Source of the DNA: Zunongwangia endophytica
GTDB lineage: Bacteria > Bacteroidota > Bacteroidia > Flavobacteriales > Flavobacteriaceae
Reading direction: 5' to 3'
NCBI RefSeq assembly: GCF_030409505.1
Contig: NZ_JAUFPZ010000002.1
Location: 2,611,501 to 2,675,500, forward strand
DNA: 64,000 nucleotides
Part shown: positions 43,004 to 52,238 of the stretch, piece after piece
Numbering within the stretch: position 1 is the stretch's first letter
How the letters are laid out: the number at the start of each line of letters is the position of its first letter
Program-made: the position numbers and the translations under genes
Notes under the pieces: model-generated
Told to the model about the DNA's origin: nothing
Databases searched by the model: none
Seen by the model: only the letters and a program-made list of their open reading frames with translations

Positions 43004-46000
43004 AACGTTCCAAATTCATTTTATCATGAAGGATCTGGAATACATAGGCCAGTAACGGAATAATAAAAATCCCCAGAACAATACCACTAATCATTCCGCC
43101 AGCAGTACCAATACTAACCGAGTGATTTCCTTGTGCCGAAGAACCTTCAGCAAACATTAACGGAACTAAACCAACGGTAAATGCTAATGAGGTCATGATT
43201 ATCGGTCGAATTCTTAAAGCACTAGCTTCTACCACCGCATCAAAAGCCGTAAACCCAGCACGCCTTTTTTGCGCCACAAATTCTACAATTAGAATCGCAT
43301 TTTTAGCTAATAATCCAATAAGCATTATGATCCCGATCTGTACATAAATATTGTTATCGATACCCGCTAAATTAATCGCAGTAAAAACTCCGAATATTCC
43401 CACCGGTAAGGATAGCATTACTGCCAATGGCAATAGAAAACTTTCGTATTGCGAAGCCAGAATAAAATACACCAGTAGAATGATGATTATGAATACGATG
43501 ATCGTATCGCCGCCAGAGTTTTTCTCTTCTAAACTCATGCTCGTCCACTCATAGCTTAAAGTTGCAGGCAGTTTTTCTTCTGTAAGCTCTTCAATCATAT
43601 TCATTACATCACCTGTACTATAACCTTCTGCCGGAGTCACATTTATTTTTGCCGCATTGTATAGATTATATCGATTTACGACTTCTGGCCCATAAGTTTG
43701 TTTCAGTTTAACAATCGTATTTACCGGCACCATATCGCCCAGATCATTTTTCACAAAAATGCTATTAAAGGATTCCGGAGATTCTCTAAACTGAATATCA
43801 GACTGCATATAAACACCATACTGACGGCTAAACCTATTAAAATCTCCCGGCTGAACTCTACCAAAGTACGATTGAATCGTAAACATCATATCTTTGACGC
43901 TTACCCCCATACTTTTGGCTTTTTCGTAATCGATATCTAAGCGATATTGTGGAAAATTAGGATTGAATGAAGTAAAAGCATTCTCTACCGACTCTTGATT
44001 ATTTAAGGTGTTTATAAATTCGTTCACGATTTGCCCAAACTCACCTAAATCGCCATCTGCTCTATCCTGAAGCATAAACTGCACCCCATCAAAATTACCA
44101 AATCCCTGGATGGTTGGTCTTGGATACATATTAAAATCTGTTTCAGGAATATCATTCAGCTTGCTCAATAAATTTTTAATTACTGGTTTTATTTCCTGGA
44201 TTTCACCTCGATCGTGAGCCGACTTTAATTGTATGTAAGCCAATCCTGATGATGGACTATTTGCATTGTCTACCACATTAAATCCTGAAACGGTATTTAC
44301 TCCTTTTACAGCAGGTTGTTGTTGTAAAATAGAATCTGCTTTTCTAAGGGCTACGTTTGTACGGTGTAGCGAAGATCCTTCAGGCATCTTCATAGATAAT
44401 ATTAGAAAATTATCATCTTCCGTAGGGATAAATCCACTAGGTGTAATTTTCGATAAAAATACGGTTGCTCCTATAATTAAAGCTAAAGCTCCTAGCCCGA
44501 TCCATTTATGACCCAGCGTCCATCGTACAATTCCTAAATACTTCTTTGTAAATCTATCGAAGAAATTATCGAATTTCCTAAAACCTTTGTTTCGCAATAT
44601 TTTGGCTTTTCTATAATGTCTATAATTAGACACTGCTTTAGCCATTCCTCGTTTTTCTTTGTTTTTATTTTTTCCTGCAAAAAATATTTTACTCAAAACA
44701 GGGGTTAGTGTTAATGCATTTATTGCTGAAATTAATACTGCAAAAATGATTGTATAGGCAAACTCCTGATAGAACACACCTACCGGCCCGCTTAAAAATC
44801 CAACTGGTAAAAACACTGCGGCGATTACCACGGTAATGGATATAATGGCACCTGTAATCTCGTCCATCGCTGAACGTACCGCTTCTTTTACGGGCATGTT
44901 GTGATGCGTCATTTTTTCGTGAATCGCTTCCATCACTACAATAGCGTCATCTACCACAATACCAATGGCGAGTACTAATGAGAACATACTAAGGACATTC
45001 ATGGAAGCGCCTATAATATTTAAGAAAAAGAAAGTTCCTAATAAAGAGGCAGGGATTGAAATTGCTGTAATTAAAGTTGCTCTAAAGTCCTGAAGAAAGA
45101 TAAACACCACTAAAAATACTAGAATAAAAGCTTCTACTAAGGTATGCTCTACCTGACTCATCGATTCGTCAATCTGATCCCGAACACTGTAGGTAATTTC
45201 ATAATGAACATCCTCTGGAAATAATCGCGATTGCTGCTCTAATATTTCACGAATTTTGCCATCGATTTCCATGGCATTTGCACCATTCTGTTGCACGATA
45301 TCTATCGTAACCGATGGTTTACCGTCTAACCTATTCTCACTTGTATAATTAGAAGCTCCAAACTCAACTCTTGCAATATCCCTTAGATGTAAAACTGTTT
45401 CGTCCTTAGTTTTGATAACCAGATTCTCATAATCCTCGGGTTGATTAAAACGCCCGTCATGCTTCATGATAATTTCAAAAAGCTCTTCAGAATTTTCTCC
45501 AAATTTTCCGGGAGCAGCTTCAAAGTTTTGATCTTGTATCTGATCGTAAACATCACGCGGAGTTAATTGGTAAGAAGCCATTTTTTGAGGATTCAACCAT
45601 ATTCTCATGGCGTAATCTCGTTGCCTAAGAATTGAAGCCTGTGCTAACCCATCTACACGTTTTAATTCTCGCCGTATATTTATTCTGGTAAAGGCATTCA
45701 GGAAAGTTTCGTCATAAGTAGGATCGTCACTGTAAATATTGATTGTCATGATACTCCCCTTCATCCTTTTTGTTACTGAAATACCAGCTTCGGTAACTTC
45801 TTGCGGAATCATCGATGTAATTGTCGATATTCTATTTTGAATATCGACCGCAGCTAAATCTGGATCTGTGCCCGGTTTAAAATAAACGGTAACTCGCCCT
45901 CTACCTGAATTGGTTGCAGTAGAGTTGGCATAGGACATATTCTCTGTACCGTTTATAGCCTCTTCTATTGGTAATAATACAGATTTGGCTACTGTCTCTG

Positions 46001-46160
46001 CATTACCACCAGGATAATAAACCTGCACACTAACACTTGGAGGTGCGATTTCTGGAAAACGTTCTACCGGTAAAGAAGTAATACTAGCAGCCCCGGCAAT
46101 AAGCAATATGATGGTGATAACCAGTGTAAGGACTGGCCTTTTTACTATTTTCTTAAACAT
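42993..46160 (-). CDS. RND multidrug efflux permease (HAE1/AcrB family)
   Basis: The 1055-residue inner-membrane pump has twelve helices and two large periplasmic loops. Helix 4 carries the HAE1 motif VLAIGIVVDDAIVVMEA with the paired aspartates for proton relay. It is of the hydrophobe/amphiphile type, not the metal type. LPVERFPEIAPPSVSVQVYYPG is the typical N-terminal porter motif. With the adaptor upstream (36-base gap) and the NodT channel downstream it forms a complete tripartite drug pump. Confidence 0.94.
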   Translation of the reverse strand: MFKKIVKRPVLTLVITIILLIAGAASITSLPVERFPEIAPPSVSVQVYYPGGNAETVAKSVLLPIEEAINGTENMSYANSTATNSGRGRVTVYFKPGTDPDLAAVDIQNRISTITSMIPQEVTEAGISVTKRMKGSIMTINIYSDDPTYDETFLNAFTRINIRRELKRVDGLAQASILRQRDYAMRIWLNPQKMASYQLTPRDVYDQIQDQNFEAAPGKFGENSEELFEIIMKHDGRFNQPEDYENLVIKTKDETVLHLRDIARVEFGASNYTSENRLDGKPSVTIDIVQQNGANAMEIDGKIREILEQQSRLFPEDVHYEITYSVRDQIDESMSQVEHTLVEAFILVFLVVFIFLQDFRATLITAISIPASLLGTFFFLNIIGASMNVLSMFSLVLAIGIVVDDAIVVMEAIHEKMTHHNMPVKEAVRSAMDEITGAIISITVVIAAVFLPVGFLSGPVGVFYQEFAYTIIFAVLISAINALTLTPVLSKIFFAGKNKNKEKRGMAKAVSNYRHYRKAKILRNKGFRKFDNFFDRFTKKYLGIVRWTLGHKWIGLGALALIIGATVFLSKITPSGFIPTEDDNFLILSMKMPEGSSLHRTNVALRKADSILQQQPAVKGVNTVSGFNVVDNANSPSSGLAYIQLKSAHDRGEIQEIKPVIKNLLSKLNDIPETDFNMYPRPTIQGFGNFDGVQFMLQDRADGDLGEFGQIVNEFINTLNNQESVENAFTSFNPNFPQYRLDIDYEKAKSMGVSVKDMMFTIQSYFGRVQPGDFNRFSRQYGVYMQSDIQFRESPESFNSIFVKNDLGDMVPVNTIVKLKQTYGPEVVNRYNLYNAAKINVTPAEGYSTGDVMNMIEELTEEKLPATLSYEWTSMSLEEKNSGGDTIIVFIIIILLVYFILASQYESFLLPLAVMLSLPVGIFGVFTAINLAGIDNNIYVQIGIIMLIGLLAKNAILIVEFVAQKRRAGFTAFDAVVEASALRIRPIIMTSLAFTVGLVPLMFAEGSSAQGNHSVSIGTAGGMISGIVLGIFIIPLLAYVFQILHDKMNLERYAD

Positions 46161-46195
46161 GTATTTAGGGTTTGGTTCGGCTTAAAAAAAACTTA

Positions 46196-47347
46196 TTATT
46201 GAAGTTGCGATAATAATCGACCTCTCTCGATCGGTTTTACTTTTATCCCGTTAGCCAATTTATCAAGGCCTGAAAGAACAATGCGATCGTCTGGAGAAAG
46301 ACTTTCAGCACTTACGATATAGTTATCGCCAGATCTACCTTTGGTTATAATCTCTCGGCGTTGTGCTATATTATTTTCATCAAGAATAAATACGAATTTT
46401 TTATCCTGAATAAATGTGGTCGCACTTTGTGGAACCAAAATAGCATTCGGATAAATTTCTTCCATTAAAATTTTACCGGTGTTTCCTGATCTTAACAATG
46501 TATCTGGATTTTGAAATCTGGCTCTTAAAGTAATAGAACCGGTAGTTTTATCAATTTGCCCTGAATTAGCATCGATCTGCCCTGAATACTCATAAACCGA
46601 TTCGTCTGCAAGAACCAATTTTACTTTACTGTTCATTTTATTAGAAAGAGTATCATTTTTTGCCCTTTCATAATACAGGTAATCTGACTCACTCATGGAA
46701 AAATAGACGTAAATATCGTCTACTTTCGATAGTACGGTAAGTGGTTTTTCATCGGTTTGCTTTACCACATTACCAGGAGATTTAGGAATTCTACCCATAA
46801 ATCCGCTTACTGGAGCTTTTATAGTGGTAAAATCTAGATTGATCCTCATATTAGCCGCTTGTGCCTGCGCTCTTTGCAGAGAAGATAAAGCTACCTGATA
46901 ATCGGCTTCTACAGATTTCTTTCGAACTTCAGAGATTACTTCATTATCAATTAAAGGCTGCAAACGTTCTAAATCGCTTTTGGCTTTTTCTACTTTAGCT
47001 CTTTCCAAAGCAACATTGGCTCTAGCATTTTTATAGTCTTCCATATAGGGTTGACTATTCACTTTGAATAAATCCTGCCCTTTTTCTACAAAATCACCTT
47101 CATCTACATAAATTTCTTCTAAAATACCATCTACCTGAGGTCGAATTTCAACGGTTTCGACACCTTCAATAGAGCCAATATATTCAAAGCCCTTCGAAGC
47201 ATTTTGCTCTTGTAATGATATTACCGGTAATGGTAGCCCTTCATCTTCTTTTTCTTCTTCTTTACAAGAGTGTAAACTAAGTAGTACAAAAGAGAATACT
47301 ATTAAGGTAAATCGATTTAAAACTGATAGGTTATACTTGTTCTTCAT
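46196..47347 (-). CDS. RND efflux periplasmic adaptor (AcrA/MexA type), lipoprotein
   Basis: The 383-residue membrane fusion protein has a lipobox SLHSC and the AcrA layout: EIRPQVDGILEEIYVDEGDFVEKGQDLF for the first lipoyl half, a helical hairpin with RAKVEKAKSDLERLQPLI, TIKAPVSGFMGRIPKSPGNVV for the second half, then the beta-barrel and membrane-proximal domain. I chose the ATG at 47345-47347 because it directly precedes the signal peptide; a frame from 47401 adds 18 residues with no fit. It is the first gene of the drug efflux operon; a candidate ncRNA with a terminator lies upstream on the same strand. Confidence 0.92.
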   Translation of the reverse strand: MKNKYNLSVLNRFTLIVFSFVLLSLHSCKEEEKEDEGLPLPVISLQEQNASKGFEYIGSIEGVETVEIRPQVDGILEEIYVDEGDFVEKGQDLFKVNSQPYMEDYKNARANVALERAKVEKAKSDLERLQPLIDNEVISEVRKKSVEADYQVALSSLQRAQAQAANMRINLDFTTIKAPVSGFMGRIPKSPGNVVKQTDEKPLTVLSKVDDIYVYFSMSESDYLYYERAKNDTLSNKMNSKVKLVLADESVYEYSGQIDANSGQIDKTTGSITLRARFQNPDTLLRSGNTGKILMEEIYPNAILVPQSATTFIQDKKFVFILDENNIAQRREIITKGRSGDNYIVSAESLSPDDRIVLSGLDKLANGIKVKPIERGRLLSQLQ

Positions 47348-47541
47348 GTTCCAGATTTTTTCTGCCACAGAAAAAGCAATTTGCGTACCGCTACATTTCA
47401 AACGTTTTAGAACCTCAATTTTAAGGCTATTTTAAGAATTTTTGGGGTTTTCTACACTAATCACCACCACACAATCTGTTGATTAATGCCACAAAGTTTT
47501 AAAAGAATTGGTTGAAGAAGTAAATGAAATGATCTAAAAAA
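47348..47541. promoter_or_regulatory. Upstream region of the drug efflux operon
   Basis: About 190 non-coding bases separate the ncRNA terminator from the adaptor ATG. The operon promoter is expected here. The best candidate -7 on the minus strand is AACGTTTG near 47400, one base off TAnnTTTG. No convincing operator dyad was seen. Confidence 0.35.
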
Positions 47542-47577
47542 CAAAAAAGCCTCTTCCCGAATTAACGGAAAAAAGCT
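47542..47577 (-). terminator. Terminator of the candidate ncRNA
   Basis: On the minus strand GCTTTTTTCCG pairs with CGGGAAGAGGC over 11 bp around a six-base loop, using three G-U pairs, followed by TTTTTT. The G-U pairs exist only in the minus-strand RNA, so the direction is clear. Confidence 0.75.
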
Positions 47578-47790
47578 TCTCATTGGTATCTTTCAATTAT
47601 TGAAAGGCTACCTACAAGTTCCAATCTCTTGGAACAAACAACACAACTAAATTTTCACTTCAAAAAGGCTAAACTCATCTTTGAAGTTTTATGCGATTAT
47701 TCGAATTTATAATTTGAGCTTCTTTAGAAGTACAGAAAATTACCCAAAAGAAGATTTTAATTGCTAACAAAGTGCCCTATCAAAAAAAGG
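47543..47790 (-). ncRNA. Candidate structured small RNA of about 245 nt
   Basis: A minus-strand unit runs from a consensus promoter (TTTG at 47827-47824, 20 bases, TAGATTTG at 47803-47796) to the terminator at 47542-47577. Between them lie two further perfect or near-perfect hairpins: GTTCCAA/TTGGAAC (47618-47635, loop of four) and GGTA..CTTTCAAT/ATTGAAAG..TACC (47585-47612). A GCCC/GGGC hairpin lies at the 5' end. No coding frame of note is present. It could be an independent small RNA (a 6S-like RNA is one option I cannot test) or an attenuated leader of the efflux operon 195 bases downstream. Confidence 0.5.
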
Positions 47791-47795
47791 GCTGG

Positions 47796-47827
47796 CAAAT
47801 CTACAATCTAATTTTAAATTTTACAAA
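47796..47827 (-). promoter_or_regulatory. Bacteroidota-type promoter of the candidate ncRNA
   Basis: Minus strand: TTTG, 20 bases, TAGATTTG. Both boxes match the published Bacteroidota consensus (TTTG at -33, TAnnTTTG at -7), and this is the most complete match I found in the window. Confidence 0.65.
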
Positions 47828-47967
47828 TTAGATTTTTCTACTTTTGCCCAAGCAAATTTTAGATCAATTGAACTTAGCTAATTTCTATCATTTTTCAAAA
47901 ATATGCACCACGCGCATATTAAAAGCTATTCCTTACCGTTAAATAACTACTACTGGCTTTTACAGAG

Positions 47968-48501
47968 ATGATGAAAAGTAATAAAAAGATAGTTCAGCAA
48001 TTAAAACTTGGAAACTCTAAGGCCTTTAAAAAGGTTTACTTAGCCTATTACGATAAGTTATTTCATATCTGTAAAAAATTTCAGTTTAAGTTTTTAACTC
48101 CAGAGGATTTTATTCAAGAGGCTTTTGTGAAAATTTACAATAATAGACATCAGCTTAAAGAAGAGGTTTCTTTAGAAGCTCAGATTATTGTGATATGCAA
48201 AAACATCATTTATAATCATCTCCAAAGGGAGAAAAAAATAATTCCGTTAGATCCAGATTATCTTAGAAATCAAACTTCTTCAGAAATTTCTGACCAAGAT
48301 GAGACTGCCGAAAGAAAAGAGAATATTTCTAAGTTAATAGATCTTTTACCTGTTCAGCAAAAAAAGATTTTCAAACTACATAAGCTAGAGAACTATTCTT
48401 ATAAAGAAATATCGAGCATGACTCAGCTTTCGCACAAAACGATCGCGAACCATATTTATCTGGCTAACAATTTTATTCGAAAAAAAATAAAAAAGGCTTA
48501 G
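47968..48501 (+). CDS. ECF-type RNA polymerase sigma factor (FecI-like)
   Basis: The 177-residue protein has sigma region 2 (FKKVYLAYYDKLFHICKKF, TPEDFIQEAFVKIYNNRHQL) and region 4 (LLPVQQKKIFKLHKLENYSYKEISSM, LSHKTIANHIYLANNFIRKKI). It matches the Bacteroidota FecI-like group that works with a FecR anti-sigma factor and a TonB-dependent transducer, both encoded directly downstream. It should direct transcription of this operon or of a nutrient-uptake set when the receptor senses its ligand. The first ATG is used; the second codon is also ATG. Confidence 0.92.
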   Translation: MMKSNKKIVQQLKLGNSKAFKKVYLAYYDKLFHICKKFQFKFLTPEDFIQEAFVKIYNNRHQLKEEVSLEAQIIVICKNIIYNHLQREKKIIPLDPDYLRNQTSSEISDQDETAERKENISKLIDLLPVQQKKIFKLHKLENYSYKEISSMTQLSHKTIANHIYLANNFIRKKIKKA

Positions 48502-48528
48502 GAACTTTTACAATCTCGATTGTATACT

Positions 48529-48765
48529 ATGAAAAGACAAGCTATAATGATTGTTGAAATTTATAAATTGGACATTCTCGATCGCCATCAGCTGATCAAT
48601 CTTCTAAAAGTTCTTGCATTTAATTTCGCCGACTGCGAAATACATCCGTATGAGTTAGACCATCAAATTTTAATCATTGTTTCGTCGAAAGTAGCGATTA
48701 AAGGGAACTTTATTAGCAGCGTTCAAAAAGAAGGCTTTAATTGTGAACTACTACAGGCCTCATGA
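48529..48765 (+). CDS. Small unknown protein between sigma factor and FecR
   Basis: The 78-residue product has no signal or membrane helix. Its pattern (MIVEIYKLDI, a helix RHQLINLLKVLAFNF, EIHPYELDHQILIIVSS, a second helix and a last strand FNCELLQAS) suggests a ferredoxin-like alpha/beta fold as in HMA or ACT domains. It starts 27 bases after the sigma stop and its end overlaps the FecR start by four bases (ATGA). I know no family. Its place implies a role in sigma/anti-sigma control. Confidence 0.72.
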   Translation: MKRQAIMIVEIYKLDILDRHQLINLLKVLAFNFADCEIHPYELDHQILIIVSSKVAIKGNFISSVQKEGFNCELLQAS

Positions 48766-49598
48766 TAGATAAAGACAAAATTGATGCGCAATTTGACGAA
48801 TATTGGAAAGAAAAACCTTTAGAACATTCCCAAAACAAAAAAGAAAAATCTTGGAAAGATTTCCATCAAACCACAATTAAAAAGAAACGCACAAAAAGAC
48901 CTTTTTATTTAAAATATGCTGCAGCGGTAATAGTGTTGATTTTAGCCGGTAGTTTTTATTTACTGAATCAACCTCAACAAACTTCAGCTTCCATTGTAAA
49001 TATTTCCAACCCCAGCGATCATACCAAAGTGATTCATTTACCAGATAGCACAGAGATTAGGCTATACCCACACTCCAAAATCTCTTATCATAAAAATTAC
49101 AATAAAAACAGGTTAGTTACTTTAGACGGTGACGCGTTTTTTCAGGTAAAAAAAGATAAGCATCATCCTTTTGAAGTTCATAATAACAATCTTATTACGA
49201 CTGTTCTTGGTACCACATTTACGATAACAACAGATCTTAATAAAAAAACGGAAGTAAAGCTTTATGAAGGGAAAATTAAGATGAATATCGAAGGGCAATC
49301 TGAAAGTTGGATACTTTCTCCCGGCGAGGAATTTAGCTATCAGAAAAACACTCCTGAAATCAACCATATTAAAACCTATGTTGATTTTGAAAATGAAAAA
49401 TTGAAAACCATAATTACCTATTTGGAAAAGGAATATGGTTTCGACATACAGTTAGAAGCGCTGAATTTAAATAAAGAAACAACTTTACGTATTAATAAAG
49501 AAGATCATCTGGAAACACCTTTACAGATTATTACTGAAATCCATAATCTCACTTACGAGATCGATATGACTCGTAGAAAAGTTATCCTAAAAAAATAA
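48762..49598 (+). CDS. FecR family anti-sigma factor
   Basis: The 278-residue inner-membrane protein has a basic cytosolic N-terminus of about 50 residues that would hold the sigma factor, one membrane helix (about 49-66), and the periplasmic FecR domain (HLPDSTEIRLYPHSKISY, VTLDGDAFFQVKKDKHHPFEVH, TTVLGTTFTI). The C-terminus (FENEKLKTIITYLEKEYGFDIQLE) is the DUF4974 domain that contacts the transducer. It passes the receptor signal to the sigma factor encoded two genes upstream. Confidence 0.94.
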   Translation: MIDKDKIDAQFDEYWKEKPLEHSQNKKEKSWKDFHQTTIKKKRTKRPFYLKYAAAVIVLILAGSFYLLNQPQQTSASIVNISNPSDHTKVIHLPDSTEIRLYPHSKISYHKNYNKNRLVTLDGDAFFQVKKDKHHPFEVHNNNLITTVLGTTFTITTDLNKKTEVKLYEGKIKMNIEGQSESWILSPGEEFSYQKNTPEINHIKTYVDFENEKLKTIITYLEKEYGFDIQLEALNLNKETTLRINKEDHLETPLQIITEIHNLTYEIDMTRRKVILKK

Positions 49599-49632
49599 TA
49601 TTAAAATCCATACATCAAAACATCCTCACCGC

Positions 49633-52233
49633 ATGAAATATCTTTTTTTCTCCTATTTATTCATTTGTAGCGTAAGTCTATTTAGCCAAAACTTAGCTAT
49701 AAATATTGAAAAAGGGAATACCATAAATGATTTAAAAGATCAAATTGAAAGTCAGTCACCCTATAAATTAGCTTATACGGAAGACATCAAATCTAAAAGC
49801 TCTTTTACTACTGCATTTAAATATGAGAACATCAATGTAAAAGATTTAATCAATAATCTAAACACTCAGCTTCCGCAGGAATTCAAACTTCTAGGAAATA
49901 ATATTACCGTAAAACAACGAATCTCGAATAACAGCCAAAAAGAATATGTGTTATCTGGAATTATTTCTGATGAAAAAAATGTTCCGTTGATGGGAGCTAC
50001 CGTTAGTATTCCAAAACTACAAAGAGGAACAACATCTAATTTTGACGGTGAATTTTCTATAAAACTCCCACAGGATACTTACCAGGTCAACATTAGTTTT
50101 TTAGGCTATCAAACCATCACTAAAACAGTTTCTTTAGATAAAGATCGTAATCTGAATATTCAATTGGAAGAAGGAGGTGAAACCTTGAAGGAAGTGGTGA
50201 TCGAACAGAACGGAAAGGCCGTTAATATCAAGAAACCACAAATGAGTATGAACAGCCTTACGATGAATGAAATAAAGCAGATTCCTGTCGCAATGGGAGA
50301 GCCTGATCCTCTTAAATCGCTTCTTACATTGCCCGGTGTTACTAATGCTGGCGAAGGTTCTTCTGGATTTAATGTTCGCGGTGGTGCTGCCGATCAAAAC
50401 TTGATCTTACTGGATGATGTTCCTATTTATAGCGATTCGCATTTGTTCGGTTTTTTCTCGGTTTTTAATGCTGATGCTGTTCGCTCCTTAGATCTTTATA
50501 AAGGTGGAATACCTTCTAAATACGGCGGTAGAGTTTCTTCGGTTTTAGACATAAAACAAGCTAACGGAGATTATAAAGATTACAAATTTGAAGGAGGGAT
50601 TGGATTGATCTCTAGCCACCTTAAAGCTGAAGGACCAATAATTAAGGACAAAGCTTCATTTATGATCGCCGGTAGATCTTCTTATGCTCATATTTTTTTG
50701 GTTGATAATTCTGCACAGTTCTATGATCTAAATACTAAACTGAATTACCGCTTAAATAAAAATAATTCACTAAGCTTTTCAGGATATTTTGGAAACGATC
50801 TATTTGATATTGGCGATAGTTTTGCGACCACGTATGGAAATACGATGGGAAAACTTAACTGGAAGCATCGCTTTAATGAAGATATAAATACAGATTTATC
50901 GGTTTTTTATAGCGATTATCAATTCAACTTAGATCTTGATAGTCAAAGTTTTGATTGGGATAGTGCCGTAACAAGTTATGGATTAAAATATGATTGGAAT
51001 CATTATTTAAGCGAAGCTATTCAATTAAATTATGGATTGGAAGCTACTTATTACGAAACTAATCCCGGCACGCTGTTACCTAAAGACGAAAGCTCTGCGA
51101 TCAATTTCTTACAATTAGATAAAAAATATGCCTTTGAGCCTTCTGCTTATATAGATGTAAATCATAAAATTTCTGAAAAACTAAATTTAAGATATGGATT
51201 ACGTTATAGCATGTTTTATCGCTATGGCCCGCAGGTCGTAAACACTTATGCAAATAACAATCCTGCGATGTACAATCCAGATTTCAACATTTATGAAGAC
51301 GCACCAATTACCGGAAGCACTAATTATGATAGCGGCGAAGTAATAAAGGACTTCTCTAATTTAGAACCTCGTGCCGCTTTATCTTATGCTTTAAACGACG
51401 AAACATCTTTTAAAGCCAGTTATAATCGTATGGCGCAGTACATGCACATTATTTCTAATAGCCAATCGCCAACCCCGGTAAATATGTGGACGCCTAGTGG
51501 ACCATTTATCAAACCTCAACTTTTAGATCAATACGCTTTAGGTTATTTTAGAAACTTCAGCAACAAAAAATATTCGTTAGAAACTGAAGCCTTTTACAAA
51601 GACATTAAAAACCGTGTTGATTATGTAGATGGAGCAGATCTAATTGGCAATAATAACATAGAACAGGTATTGCTCAGCGGCAAAGCCAGAGCCTACGGAA
51701 TGGAATTTTTATTCAGAAAAAATACAGGAAAATTAACCGGTTGGCTTTCTTATACGATATCGAGAGCAGAACAACGTACCGAAGGAAACACTCCAGAAGA
51801 ACCTGGGATTGCAAACGGAGATTGGTACTTTTCTCCATACGATAAATTACACAATTTGAGCTTTGTGGCAAATTATGAACATACTGAAAAATGGTCTTTT
51901 AGTGCTAATTTTTCATTGCAATCGGGACAACCGGTAACTTATCCTAATGGGTATTATGAGCTGGGAGGAATTCATGTTCCAAATTATTCTAAAAGGAATG
52001 AAAACCGACTACCTACTTATCATCATTTAGATCTAGCAGCTACGTATACGCCGAAACCAGATAAGAAAAAGGGATGGCAAAGTTATTGGGTTTTTAGTCT
52101 ATATAATGCTTATAATCGCCAAAATGCGGCTTCCGTTAGATTTACAACTAACGAAGACACCGGATTCAACGAAGCAAGACGTCTTTCTATTTTTGGAGCT
52201 ATCCCAAGTGTTTCTTACAATTTTAAATTTTAA
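49633..52233 (+). CDS. TonB-dependent transducer with STN and carboxypeptidase-like domains
   Basis: The 866-residue outer-membrane receptor has a signal peptide, an STN signalling domain (about residues 20-95) that contacts FecR, a carboxypeptidase-regulatory-like domain (about 112-185: LSGIISDEKNVPLMGATVSIP), the plug (LTLPGVTNAGEGSSGFNVRGGAADQNLILLDD) and a 22-strand barrel ending in NFKF. It imports a ligand with TonB energy and signals its presence to the sigma factor. The next gene, a DUF4249 lipoprotein, is its usual partner. The ligand is not evident. Confidence 0.93.
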   Translation: MKYLFFSYLFICSVSLFSQNLAINIEKGNTINDLKDQIESQSPYKLAYTEDIKSKSSFTTAFKYENINVKDLINNLNTQLPQEFKLLGNNITVKQRISNNSQKEYVLSGIISDEKNVPLMGATVSIPKLQRGTTSNFDGEFSIKLPQDTYQVNISFLGYQTITKTVSLDKDRNLNIQLEEGGETLKEVVIEQNGKAVNIKKPQMSMNSLTMNEIKQIPVAMGEPDPLKSLLTLPGVTNAGEGSSGFNVRGGAADQNLILLDDVPIYSDSHLFGFFSVFNADAVRSLDLYKGGIPSKYGGRVSSVLDIKQANGDYKDYKFEGGIGLISSHLKAEGPIIKDKASFMIAGRSSYAHIFLVDNSAQFYDLNTKLNYRLNKNNSLSFSGYFGNDLFDIGDSFATTYGNTMGKLNWKHRFNEDINTDLSVFYSDYQFNLDLDSQSFDWDSAVTSYGLKYDWNHYLSEAIQLNYGLEATYYETNPGTLLPKDESSAINFLQLDKKYAFEPSAYIDVNHKISEKLNLRYGLRYSMFYRYGPQVVNTYANNNPAMYNPDFNIYEDAPITGSTNYDSGEVIKDFSNLEPRAALSYALNDETSFKASYNRMAQYMHIISNSQSPTPVNMWTPSGPFIKPQLLDQYALGYFRNFSNKKYSLETEAFYKDIKNRVDYVDGADLIGNNNIEQVLLSGKARAYGMEFLFRKNTGKLTGWLSYTISRAEQRTEGNTPEEPGIANGDWYFSPYDKLHNLSFVANYEHTEKWSFSANFSLQSGQPVTYPNGYYELGGIHVPNYSKRNENRLPTYHHLDLAATYTPKPDKKKGWQSYWVFSLYNAYNRQNAASVRFTTNEDTGFNEARRLSIFGAIPSVSYNFKF

Positions 52234-52238
52234 CAGTC

